Assembly (NCBI GenBank): GCA_963920635.1
Contig: OY987305.1
Location: forward strand, 9,339,153-9,403,152
Direction: 5' to 3'
Source: Pseudeuparius sepicola
Lineage: Eukaryota; Arthropoda; Insecta; Coleoptera; Anthribidae
Length of the DNA: 64,000 bases
Below, one piece after another: positions 23,101-33,067 of the stretch. Under the pieces are notes generated by a model, which worked only from the letters and a program-made list of their open reading frames with translations, was not told where the DNA came from and made no database searches. Made by a program: the position numbers and the translations under genes. Within the stretch, counting starts at the first letter, position 1. Every line of letters starts with the position of its first letter.

Positions 23101-26100
23101 AATAAATAACAATGGAATTAAAGTTTGAAACTGAGCCATTGTTTATATATCTTAATGATTTTCATTATTGCCACATTGCAGACATCTGGCCGATTAAAAT
23201 ATTTTCTTCGTCAAAAATAAAGAATGAAAATAGTTTTCTTTATCTTTATTAGTGGAAAACTGCGTCAAAAACTCTAAAATATTTTAAAACAATTATATTT
23301 TGCTCACGAATTGTTGTTGAACAAATTCATAAGAAATATTTTAATTTAAAAATAAATCAACAGGCGAACTGCAATTTGTTCGAAAGCCAAATATTCAGGT
23401 TCAATGAATTAAAGAATAAGGACATTTATTTTTAACGATTTGATACAAAAATATACACAATGAAAAATGTTCCTGCGTACGTGGAATAACCTTTAAACAA
23501 GCAGAGCGTTCCAATTTTTGATTAATACTGTTTCTTTTCTGTTTTTTCTAGCCTGGGAGAGTTGCCACCCTGGTAGAAGACTGCGAGGTGAGTGTTTCGG
23601 TATCCTGTAAACCAGGAAGTGTGCCAAATTTTGAGTGTTATATCAAAAAAGCACGAATCCACTTCGTGTTAAACAAAACATTTTACTATTATTAGGATAT
23701 ATGTTCGTGAATTACCCGTGTTCTAATTTATCTCAAAATAATTACGGTTTGCACTAAAAATATTGTGTCGAAAGATAACTTTAACGATTGGTTTTGAGGT
23801 GTAGTACCTCAATAAGTAGGTTCACGCGAAAACTCCGACCCCCCTATTATTTCCCTAATTTTTGCAGATATAAAAAAAGTTTTATATAAAAATTCCAAGG
23901 TAAGTATCGGGCTTTAGAAAGGTAGACTTGTGGTTTATACAGGGTGTATCGTAAAAATGGGGCAAAATATAAATATTTTTTGTTTTTAATATTAAACATC
24001 CTGTACATTTTTGGATATTTTAAAAGAGCTAATTTTTCTGATTACAACGATATATAGCATGTTGATATTTCCGTTTCCTTTTAGCATGTTATGTAGACCT
24101 AAATTTACAAAAAAATTGTTTAAGAGATCGCAGTTAGCCATGAAATTAAGTCGAATTTTTGATAGATATGCTAGATTATCTCTTACTTACTTCAGTAAAT
24201 CAAAATAACAACAAAATGGCAATAAATTTTAAAAAAATTCTTCCCTCCAGTTTTCTTAAATACAGGGTGAGTTTTTTTTCGATGCCCACTATGTGGATCT
24301 CGGAAACTAGAGCTAGAACAAAGATTAAATGGGGAAAGAATTGCAGTTTTGAATGCTCAATCTAATGCCCCTTTTGGATTTTTAAAAAAGTTCATGGCTC
24401 ACTAGATATTTTGAAAAGAGTGATTTTTTGTTATTTCATCAGATCTCTGTAGCTCCGTTATTTCTGATTATACAGAAAAACTGTAGAGACAAAAATTGTA
24501 GATAATTTTGGGCTTTATAAGATAATATAATCCAATTTTTTATGTTGTTTGTGATTTTTGAGATATGACATTAACTTGTGTTTTTTTTAATGTAAATCAT
24601 AGTTGGCTGTGGCTTTATCAAATCGGCCATTTTTTGAGCTTTCCAAAAATATAATACTCGGCATAGTTATTATAAGAAATAAAAGCTAATTTTCTGATTT
24701 TTTTAAAATTTTCACATAGTCAGCCATGGAATATTTTCATAATTACGTTCTATTTTATAATTAGACATACTTCAAACTTCCTAATATTTTGTTTTTAGCT
24801 GGTAACAAAATGTAACAAAATAAAAGAAAAATTAAAAAACGCAAATTCAAATTATTATTTTAAAAGGTCACCTTTTAAAATAAAAAAGGTGTTCAAACAA
24901 TCCACCATTATTATTTATGCAAATATTGCATCTTTTTAAAACTGAATTTGTCGCCTTTTTTAGAGAGCGCCTGTCAATACTGGCAATTGCTTCTAAAACA
25001 GCTGCTCTTAATTCAACAATTGTCTCATACTTACTTACTATTTTGTACTGTTCCCCACAAAAAGAAATCCAAAACAGATAAATCGGGGGATCGGGGCTGC
25101 CAGAAAATAGGTCTATTTCTCCCTATCCAACTATTTACTGTTTGGATAGAGCTGATCTAGGTAATTTCTTACGGGCAAATAATTATGTGGTGGAGCTCCA
25201 TCATGATAATTTTTGTTTTATTTTGTTACCAGCTAAAAATAAAATATTTGAAAATTTGAAGTATGTCTTATTATGCAATAGAACGTAATTATGAAAATAT
25301 TCCATGGCTGACTAGGTGAAAATTAAAAAAAAATCAGAAAATTAGCCATAGCTATTTTATTTCTTATAATAACTATGCCGAGTATTATATTTTTGGAAAG
25401 CTCAAAAAATGGCCGATTTGATAAAGCCACAGCCAACTATGATTTACATTAAAAAAAAACACAAGTTAATGTCATATCTCAAAAATCACAAACAACATAA
25501 AAAATTGGATTATATTATCTTATAAAGCCCAAAATTATCTACAATTTTTGTCTCTACAGTTTTTCTGTATAATCAGAAATAACGGAGCTACAGAGATCTG
25601 ATGAAATAACAAAAAATCACTCTTTTCAAAATATCTAGTGAGCCATGAACTTTTTTAAAAATCCAAAAGGGGCATTAGATTGAGCATTCAAAACTGCAAT
25701 TCTTTCCCCATTTAACCTTTGTTCTAGCTCTGCTAGTGTCCGAGATCCCCATAGTGGGCATCGAAAAAACTCATCCTGTATATATCCTGAATAGACGAAA
25801 AAGTAAAAATGATAGATATTCAATATTTATTTACCATTTTGTTATTATTTTTATTTACTAAGAGATAATCTAGAATAACAAAAATCCGACTTAATTTCAT
25901 GGCTAACTGCGATCTCTTAAATGATATTTTTGTAAATTTAGGTCCACATAACTTGCTAAAGAGAAACGCAAATATCAACATGTTATATATCGTTGCAATC
26001 AGAAAAATTAGCTCTTTTAAAATATCCAAAAATGTACAGGATGTTTATTATTAAAAACAAAATATAGATGTTGTCACACTTTTATAAACCATAAGTCTAC

Positions 26101-27146
26101 CCTTCTAAAGCCCGATACTTACCTTGCACCTTTTATATAAAACTTTTTTTTCTGTTTGCAAAAATTAGGGAAATAATAGGGGGATCGGAGTTTTCGCGTG
26201 AAGACCCTCTACCTAACACCACATGAGTTAAAGACAATTTGGGATTTTAATATGGTTAACTAAAGGAGGTAGTAATAATTATTACTTTATTTAATCCCAA
26301 ACAAATAATGCCATTAACTCATTAGTAGTATCAAAATAAATAAATACAAGAAATGTAAGGAAAAATAGTGCATTTTAAAACATCTGTAGAACTTTCTTGT
26401 TTTGACCTTCTTTGTCAGGACACTGACAATTTTAAGCATTGAGTTGTCGCGTCCTTGTCCTCAAAACCAGATCATTTCTGTGAAAATCCTTACGGATATA
26501 AAATATTTTTATGTTCAACGATATAGGAGAATATAATATAGTTCAAAGATAATTAAAACCATTATTTAAAGATACATCTCCACTGGCAGTTTTGCTTCAA
26601 CTTTACTTAGTGTCTTTTGTTCTTCAGGGTATCGTGCATGGTTTAGCATTTGCCATAAGTGGAGAAGCAGCAATACCGTATCTCTCACACAGAGAGTGTA
26701 CCTTAGGAGGCTACGTGTCCAGATTCACCACGTTCTACCCAGTAAACGGAGAACCTTTCAAAGTATTATTATACGTAGCAACTCCTAGGAATCCACACTG
26801 GTTGGGGGATGCAGATTTGGACGAAATAGCTCACCAAATTTCGCACAGCAGCGGCCCAAGCGGCCACAACGTAGAATACTTGGTTAGGTTAGCAAGTTTC
26901 ATGCGGCACCACTTTCCTGACCACTACGACTGTCATTTGTACAGTATAGAAAAGAAAGTTTTATCTATAGTACGGTCGAAAAACAAGGAAATAGACGAGT
27001 TTATGGGCAATGGCGAAGGATGCATCACATTTGTTAAGAAGCAAGATTCTCGTGGCTCCAGTCCTACAAGACAGCATGCATCCACTAGCACATTTGAGTA
27101 CATTTCTTTGGTTCCAGGCAAGAAGTTGCGCTGCCTCAACATCTAG
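17167..27146 (+). CDS. CHAC: ChaC-family glutathione-specific gamma-glutamylcyclotransferase
   Basis: Exons: 17167-17370, 23552-23587 (only 36 bp), 26628-27146; all junctions are phase 0; 252 residues. The enzyme family cleaves glutathione in the cytosol to 5-oxoproline and Cys-Gly. Visible motifs are the substrate-loop sequence FAYGSLCWKPGF (27-38), PGRVATLVED across the small second exon, and YLSHRECTLGGY (98-109), in which Glu103 is the expected catalytic acid. The C-terminal tail beyond about residue 230 is Ser/Thr-rich and longer than in vertebrate ChaC proteins. Exon 1 is GC-rich while the introns are AT-rich and full of foldback elements, so the gene spans 10 kb for a short protein. 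Whether it is closer to CHAC1 or CHAC2 was not resolved. Confidence 0.92.
18502..18606. repeat. Perfect 35-bp inverted repeat (hairpin)
   Basis: Arms at 18502-18536 and 18572-18606 are exact complements around a 35-base loop. It lies in ChaC intron 1. It may be a tiny palindromic MITE; no flanking duplication was identified. Confidence 0.75.
19958..21125. mobile_element. Foldback element B with about 400-bp inverted arms
   Basis: The left arm 19958-20372 (CAGGGTGACCCATTTGAAAT...) is complementary to the right arm 20731-21125, which ends in CACCCTA. The inner half of each arm and the loop match foldback A (GTGCCATGGAATCCC, CAACAGGACCACTCAAA, and the loop sequence near 20395-20700). The loop holds a mariner C-terminal relic on the minus strand. 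It lies in ChaC intron 1. Confidence 0.83.
20520..20712 (-). pseudogene. Mariner-like transposase C-terminal relic in foldback B
   Basis: The minus-strand reading gives a KIDYIKTTPDTINE-like stretch followed by a KRTENVSS-like segment. It parallels the relic in foldback A but is broken by stops and indels. Confidence 0.5.
21709..21912 (-). pseudogene. LINE reverse-transcriptase fragment
   Basis: The minus-strand frame contains KSREMEERAQDWFSANGLLN followed by KDKTQIIIISTN. This is the conserved stretch after the YADD box in jockey/CR1-type reverse transcriptases (A..WF..N.L.LN..KT). No YADD box or endonuclease is visible nearby, so this is an isolated relic in ChaC intron 1. Confidence 0.7.
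23821..26202. mobile_element. Foldback element C (2.4 kb, about 1-kb arms) with transposase relic loop
   Basis: The left arm 23821-24830 and right arm 25207-26202 are long inverted repeats, starting TTCACGCGAAAACTCCGA at the left and its complement at the right. CAGGGTG-type ends inside the left arm (near 23939 and 24263) have counterparts on the right, suggesting nested elements that folded or amplified together. The 375-base loop encodes a decayed mariner transposase C-terminus on the minus strand. The element occupies most of ChaC intron 2. Confidence 0.85.
24880..25205 (-). pseudogene. Mariner-type transposase C-terminal half, decayed
   Basis: Reading down from 25205 on the minus strand, three frames give HDGAPPHNYLPVRNYLDQLY, then WIGRNRPIFWQPRSPDL with DFFLWGT, then YETIVELRAAVLEAI, ending NNGGLFEHL. 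This order (DGAPPH, WPxRSPDL, DFFLWG, VY...E, C..NGG.FEH) is typical of insect mariner-like transposases. The first catalytic Asp region is missing. Frameshifts and a stop make it inactive. Confidence 0.85.
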
Positions 27147-27737
27147 CGCAGTTTTCTTATTGAAGCACAATTATTTTATAATTCGACTAGATATAATTTT
27201 GTGATTGACATGTTAAAATGTTTTGTTATTATTTTTGTAAATTAGTTCGTACTATTTTAAGTTCTGTCAAGGATATGATAATTGAATGTTCAAGACTGTC
27301 ACTCTTCAGTACCTACCAAAAGATGAAAGGATAGCATTTTTATTATTTTCGTTTTGTCACCTCATCTGTGATTTTATACTAAAAAAGGATCCATAAATAT
27401 ATTTTATAAAAAAGACCAGTCACTGTATTTGTTTTTCCCTATCTGAATAATTGATTTAAAAAAGACCTAATTAGGCGCTGATTTCATTGTTTATGCTACA
27501 CCTGAAGTCCAAAATACCTGGTAGCATATTCCAAGGCAATATTAAATTTAACTTGAATTTTTATATCATAAACATTATAAAATTAAAGGAATCCAAAAAT
27601 TGCTGTTATTAGGAATACCTAGCTACTCAATTTTTCGCGGTTGCCCTCTTTAATGGCATAAATCACGAAATTCAAAGTTAATTATTAAACAGTCCAAAGT
27701 ATAACAAACAATATAACAGCCTTCATAACATGAAATA
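27147..27737. other. ChaC 3' UTR and spacer
   Basis: AT-rich sequence follows the ChaC stop codon. CATAAA near 27392 is a possible weak polyadenylation signal. No other feature is seen. Confidence 0.4.
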
Positions 27738-28598
27738 AAAAGAGAATAAGCTGAAAATATCAATTTCTACGTATCTCACAGAAGGAGCCACTTGCGTTGT
27801 TTTTGGATTGTAACTTTTTTGAAGTTATCTTTTTGGTCTCGCATGTCAATCATTTTAGTGCATCTTTTCATTCTGCAACAATTATACTCTTGTTTCATAA
27901 CGATCAAATCAACCGTTTGCGTTGAAATTGCCAACACGTGCCCCAAAACAAATGAAAATGAAGAAAAAAATGCCAAATGAACATTGGTCGAAACACATTC
28001 GTTTTCTTGAAATAGGGTGTCCAAATTTTGTCGAGTTTCAATCCGTTCCATTTTGAAAGTGAACATTTTTTGGGACATTGTTCATGTGTTTTTTTTTCTC
28101 GCTTTAAATGGTGTACAGTCGTTGTGCAATGTTTGAAAGCAATCGAATATTGAAGTCGACAGGTGTTGTGGGGCACGTTTTGGCAATTTCAACGCAAACG
28201 GTTGATTTGATCGTTATGAAACAAGAGTACCTTTTTGTTGCAGAATAAAGAGATGCACTAAAATGATGGACCTGCAACACCAAAAAGATAACCTCAAAAA
28301 AGTTACGAGTAAAAGCACGATCCAAAAACAGCGCAAGTGGCGCCCTCTGTGAGATACGTAGAAATTGACATTTTCAGCTTATTCTCCATCCCCAAAAACA
28401 TAGCAGTGCCAAATTTCATTTAAGCAGCTTGATTATTTCGGGAGATGTAGCCATAATTCAATTTTAAAAAGTGAACTTTAACGCCCTGTATCTCTTAAAC
28501 AAACAATATTTCTATAAGGTACATATATCCTCAATCGTAATATTTTGGCCCAAAATATATGCAGCTGCACTATGTGCCATTATTAATGACTCACCCTG
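27738..28598. mobile_element. Foldback element D of repeat family B
   Basis: The left arm 27738-27947 and the region 28165-28390 are inverted repeats. The right side continues to GACTCACCCTGTATA at 28598, the intact family B end. It contains the empty-site sequence CCCAAAATATATGCAGC matching the Tc1 target at 1358. Confidence 0.75.
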
Positions 28599-28624
28599 TA
28601 TATATAAGTAAAAGACCGACCAAT

Positions 28625-28730
28625 AATAACTGTGGCACACCTCAAGGAACCCCCGCACAAGCGTGTGGTTGCTTCTGTGGGGTACTCCTAGTTTGGAGTA
28701 TTGTGAGGGTGAGAATTATTATTATTATGA
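28625..28730 (+). repeat. Second copy of the (TTA)n-tailed repeat
   Basis: CCCCCGCACAAGCGTGTGG through GTGAGGGTGAGAATTATTAT matches 38-117. The copy extends further 5' (ACACCTCAAGGAAC). It is a probable LINE 3' end. Confidence 0.45.
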
Positions 28731-29295
28731 TAGATCTGTACGACTAATTGTGAATATTACCAAGTAGTTTCACTACTCACTAATAGATGGCGCATATAGG
28801 CTTACTAATTTTACTCCTACTCCATTTCTCTGATTTTACTATACCTACTTGAAAAATCGGTCTTGTTAGACAAAACGAAAGGAGACTATAGTATATTTTA
28901 AATACGAATAAAGAAAATGGTCTTCACAATAATTAAATTTAAATTTTACACAAATATATTCTTATCTTTTATAATGCAAAATATGTAATTTTACATTTTT
29001 TGTAGATATTTCATTTTAAAAAAAAAACTGTTATTAAATAGATTTTTCAATGATATCGGCATACCTATTGGTATTGCAAGGAATTTGGACTTCAACAAAT
29101 AAAAAATTGCTTAAAATACTACAATCTTATTTTAAACAATATAAACAACAATGAATGTATTCCAGTTAAAGTTACAACACTCTAGAGACATGCGGGATAA
29201 TTTTTCCCAAGAAATTTTGGGCCTATCGTAAATATTAACAAGAATTTTCTTACGGTGAATTTTAAATAATTATCTTTGTGTAGGAATATGAAATA

Positions 29296-29866
29296 CAGTC
29301 TCAATTTGATGCTGGGCACCTCTGAAATATATGAAGGTCAAGGGAAAAAAAATTGTCTCTATTTTTTATTGCTAGTTCTAAGGGAGAGTATCTCAAAGGG
29401 GGTGGTATTTGGATGGGGTAATTATTTCATGGTCTGCTATGATTTTTTAATATAGCGAATTTTCAATAAACCGTATTAGCGATTTTTTTACGATAAAATG
29501 TTATTAAGAATTTTCTTACAAAAGTGTCCTTTCCGTAGCTTTCACGTCAAAATGTTATTTGTTTACGATAAACAAGTTTCCTTAATAACATCTTGACGTA
29601 AAAGCTCCAGAAAGGACACTTTTCTAAAAAAAGTGAGAAAAAAGGCTAAAAATCAAAGTAGGCCTAGATTTTTGAAATTTTGCAAATCTACTCAGTTTTT
29701 CATTCTGAAAAATCATAGCCGGCCATGAAATAATTACCCCATCCAAAGACCATACCAACTATGAGGTACTCTCCCTTGGAACTACCATTAAAAAAAATAC
29801 AGACCATTTGTTTTCTTTGCCCTTCATATATTTCTGAGGTGTCCAGTATCAAATTGGCACACGCTG
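29296..29866. mobile_element. Foldback element E, diverged copy of the element at 62379
   Basis: Inverted arms share GAGAGTATCTCA, GGTATTTGGATGGGGTA, CATGGTCTGCTATGATTTTT and AAAGTGTCCTTTC with the better-preserved copy at 62379-63075. The ends are degenerate (CAGTCTCAATTTG... and ...CAAATTGGCACACGCTG). Confidence 0.75.
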
Positions 29867-30114
29867 TTTAATAACCGTCTCAGAAAATTATAAAATTTAC
29901 AGAGACTATTTTCTACATATCAAAATTACAGAGAACTTGGTAATTACAAAGCCATCTCCGATAACTTTGGTAAATTACCATAACTTTTTTAAAATTTAAG
30001 TTGTGTTATGAATCCTAATTTTATGAAAAATAAGTTGTTGTTGCACCATAAAATTCGATTTTTTTACTTTTTTCACTTCTTTCGACAGAAAATAAAATAC
30101 AAAGCAAATAATAC

Positions 30115-30180
30115 ACCGTAGAATTTAGTTGCCGATGCCTTTAAGGCCGAGGCAAATAAACCACATGAAATATAAAAAGG
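30115..30180 (+). repeat. Fragment of the hairpin-headed repeat
   Basis: GAATTTAGTTGCCGATGCC through GCCGAGGCAAATAAACCACAT matches the loop and inner stem of the hairpin-headed family. Both outer parts are missing. Confidence 0.6.
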
Positions 30181-30189
30181 GACTTAACT

Positions 30190-30890
30190 TAATTAATATT
30201 TTATTTTGAAATTTAATTTTGGGGTTACCTTTTGCTTGAAAAAAAGATGAAAAACGACCAACTCAAACGTGGCCATATCTTTCGTTATCTGTCAAAAATG
30301 ACATTTAAAAAAATATATCGCCAAAAATGGGTTTATTTGTAAAAATATCAAAAAGTTTTACTTGAAAAAGTTGTTTTTTTTTTTTCAATTTTACCTAAGT
30401 GTGCCTAATTTGAACACTCTAATAAAAGATTTAGTTTTTTGCCAATTTTTAATATGAAATTTCTGAAAATTTTAAAAACTTGTAACTTCGTAAAAACTAT
30501 TTTATGTCACTAGCTTTATGATCCTATTAACTTTTTATTACTAATTACCGATGAGAATAGGTATTTTTCAAAAGGCGCTTTGAAATTTTGTTATGTTTGC
30601 TGCAAAGTTGATGTACCGTTTAGTATTTAGCAAAGACAATCCAATTTGGCAAATACAATCCCATCGTCTTTGTATTTAGGGAATAAATTTAGTTACATTA
30701 CGTTTTCCAGTTTCAAATTGATCACAAAATAATAATAAATTAAAATATCATCAAACTATTTTACGTATCTAAGCAAAATTCTTGACTTTTATGGAACAAA
30801 TAATTATTACCTTTAGGTTTAATTTCACATTTATCGATATTGATGAGTAAGCCATGGAGAGAATTTAATCAATTGTTTTTATTTTACAGT
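30190..30890 (+). repeat. Solo arm of the giant palindromic element
   Basis: The stretch matches one arm (52520-53170) of the palindromic element at 52481-53884. Examples are GGGGTTACCTTTTGCTT, TCGTTATCTGTCAAAAATGA and AAAAATATATCGCC. The terminal 40 bases are missing, and an insertion of about 45 bases lies near 30632-30680. Confidence 0.75.
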
Positions 30891-31236
30891 TTGATAATTG
30901 TCGACGAAATCTCAAGGAACTCTAGATCAGCTGTTCGGGCATAATAAAGCATATATGCGCATCGATCACAAAGAGCTCGTGCAACGTTGCCACGTTAGCC
31001 AGAATAAGCAATTTATTAGGGATATTATTTATAGACCAAGTAGGATACTAAATTCACAAAATCAGTAAAGTTTATTATTAAATGATAACTGTCAAAATTT
31101 TTACTATATGTACAGGGTTATTCACTGAGAATTAGCCCCCCACCTAACTTTTTTGTTTTTTAAGATAAAAGGGTGATTCAAAAAACAAAATCAATGGTTG
31201 GGCGAATACTTTTTTATGCCATGACCGTTTAGTGTA

Positions 31237-31296
31237 CAGGGTGTTCCAAAAAAGTAGGACGAATGGCAACTTATTTTTTTTAAATGGAACACCCTG
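31237..31296. mobile_element. Minimal 60-bp CAGGGTG element
   Basis: CAGGGTGTTCCA and TGGAACACCCTG bound 60 bases flanked by TA on both sides. It is the smallest member of the TA-flanked CAGGGTG group in the window. Confidence 0.55.
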
Positions 31297-31331
31297 TATA
31301 TTATTGGATTTTTGAAATCTACTCATCAAGG

Positions 31332-31648
31332 CAATCAAAATGATATTAAACTTTGTGGCATTATCTTTTTCCGTTTTTGAAAAATTCCGTATTCAAATTT
31401 TATACTAAATTTATTTAACTCGAATTTGTGGATCTGGTGGTAAAATTTGAAAAGGCTCCTAAACATTTTGGAGTTTCACTATATTACTCTCTTGTTTAAA
31501 ACAAATATTTTTGGTTATTACATTGATCATCTATCTTTATCACGAGATCCACAAATTCGAGTTAAATAAATTTAGTATAAAATTTGAATACGGAATTTTT
31601 CAAACACGGAAAAAGATAATGCCACAAAGTTTAATATCATTTTGATTG
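31332..31648. repeat. Foldback with 104-bp arms
   Basis: Arms 31332-31435 and 31545-31648 are near-perfect complements around a 109-base loop. No ends of the CAGGGTG type are visible at the arm tips. Confidence 0.75.
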
Positions 31649-31924
31649 AAAAAAAGAAGTTTGGCAATGGTGCAATCATTGCATTGTTTTGTTTTAGATT
31701 TCTATTACTAACCCAGACAAATAAATGTTACTAAACATTTTTTTATCTTGGCAGGGTCTGTGTTATATTGAATTATTAGTCTATGTTTATTATTTGTCTG
31801 AAAATTAGAACAAAATGTGTTTAGAGAAATAAAAAAAAAACAATTTGTCTAACATTTTTCTAAATTTTCAAAAAAATAATTCGAAAAATTAATTTATTTT
31901 TTAGGCATGGGAGGTCTCGTTTTG

Positions 31925-32560
31925 TTCTTTGCGGATTATTTTGTAGCATTATGAAAGATTAATACAATGAATACGAGTTAAAACAGCTTTCCAAAAACAT
32001 CCGTTTTCGCGATATAAGAAAATTTACATGGAGGGAGAATATTTTCATGACGTCAAACAAAACTTGCCTAAACTCTATTCAAACTAAACGCAAGTGAAAC
32101 ATAAACACAAGTTGTTGCATGGCTAGAGCGTGATACGCACGTGATCGGCTTGCTATTGGCCAGCCGGCAATAAAGTCTGGCCCGGCGGGCGAGTGCAGCG
32201 AGTCGGTGTTTCTTACAGAGGTGTATTGAGTTGCAAATGGACCTCTATTTTTTTCCGATATAATGCTTTCGCTGTTTATTAATTGTTGGAGCTACGATTT
32301 GTGTTAATAGTAGAAATTTGCAGGTATGTGAATGACTAGGTGTGCCATAAAAGTTTGTTTTTAAAGTTCTTAATACTGGGGCATATTATTATAATATTTT
32401 ATATTATAAAATTCATAGAGATCGTCCTTAATGCAGCCCTGCCTCGTATTAGCCCTCAGAATTGTTCACGTGCTTCCAACGTGTAAATGTTTACGCGCCA
32501 CTTGCATTTAGTTTGAATAGAGTGTAATTAACCTAAACCCTGCTCGCGAAAATACGGCCC
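31925..32560 (+). repeat. Dispersed repeat (inverted partner of 3900-4085), interrupted
   Basis: The repeat runs 31925-32072 and resumes at 32523 with TAACCTAAACCCTGCTCGCG. A 450-bp element with inverted ends lies between. Confidence 0.6.
32073..32522. mobile_element. Inverted-repeat element inserted in a dispersed repeat
   Basis: The ends CTCTATTCAAACTAAA at the left and TTTAGTTTGAATAGAG at the right form a 24-bp inverted repeat with one mismatch. The interior is partly GC-rich (CCGGCAATAAAGTCTGGCCCGGCGG). The host sequence carries CCTAAAC on both sides, but the host repeat already has that motif twice, so a target duplication is not proven. Confidence 0.6.
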
Positions 32561-33067
32561 TATTTTTTTATTAATAGAAAATAGGCAGATGTGAAAAAAA
32601 ATCTAAGTAGCTTGTTCAAAGTTAAAAACTCTGCGTCCCCAAAGTAGTTACCTACCGCGGCATGCAAGTACTGAGAATAAATTCGGGAAATTGTTATCAC
32701 TACAGCTGTCGCAATATGCACAATGCGCATAAAAGGAAAAACCACTGGCAGCGGAATACGATGAAACCACAAATAACAAAATTCGAGCCTATATAGTGAA
32801 CAATCACGGCAAACCACTACTTGGTAATTAGTGGGGAAACTGGAATTTGTATCGAGCGGTGGGCGATCGCGCCGCGACATCCTACCATCCAACCCGACGC
32901 AATGCCAATGCCAACATGTGCGACCAGCTATATGGGTGAACCTCGGAACGGTGAAACAGGTGACGCCAATGACTTCTGGTAAATCCAAAGTACCAGCGTT
33001 TAGTCTTCTTTGATCGCGAGCTTCGTGCTACGGACGAAGAATGCTAGTACTCCGCTTCTAGTCCACC

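Noticed and set aside
26933..27170. Minus-strand frames under ChaC exon 3
   Set aside because: They are shadows of the ChaC coding strand.
28625..28730. CGTPQGT translation resembling the reverse-transcriptase GVPQGS box
   Set aside because: Only five residues match and the flanking translation does not resemble reverse transcriptase; kept only as a (TTA)n-tailed repeat.
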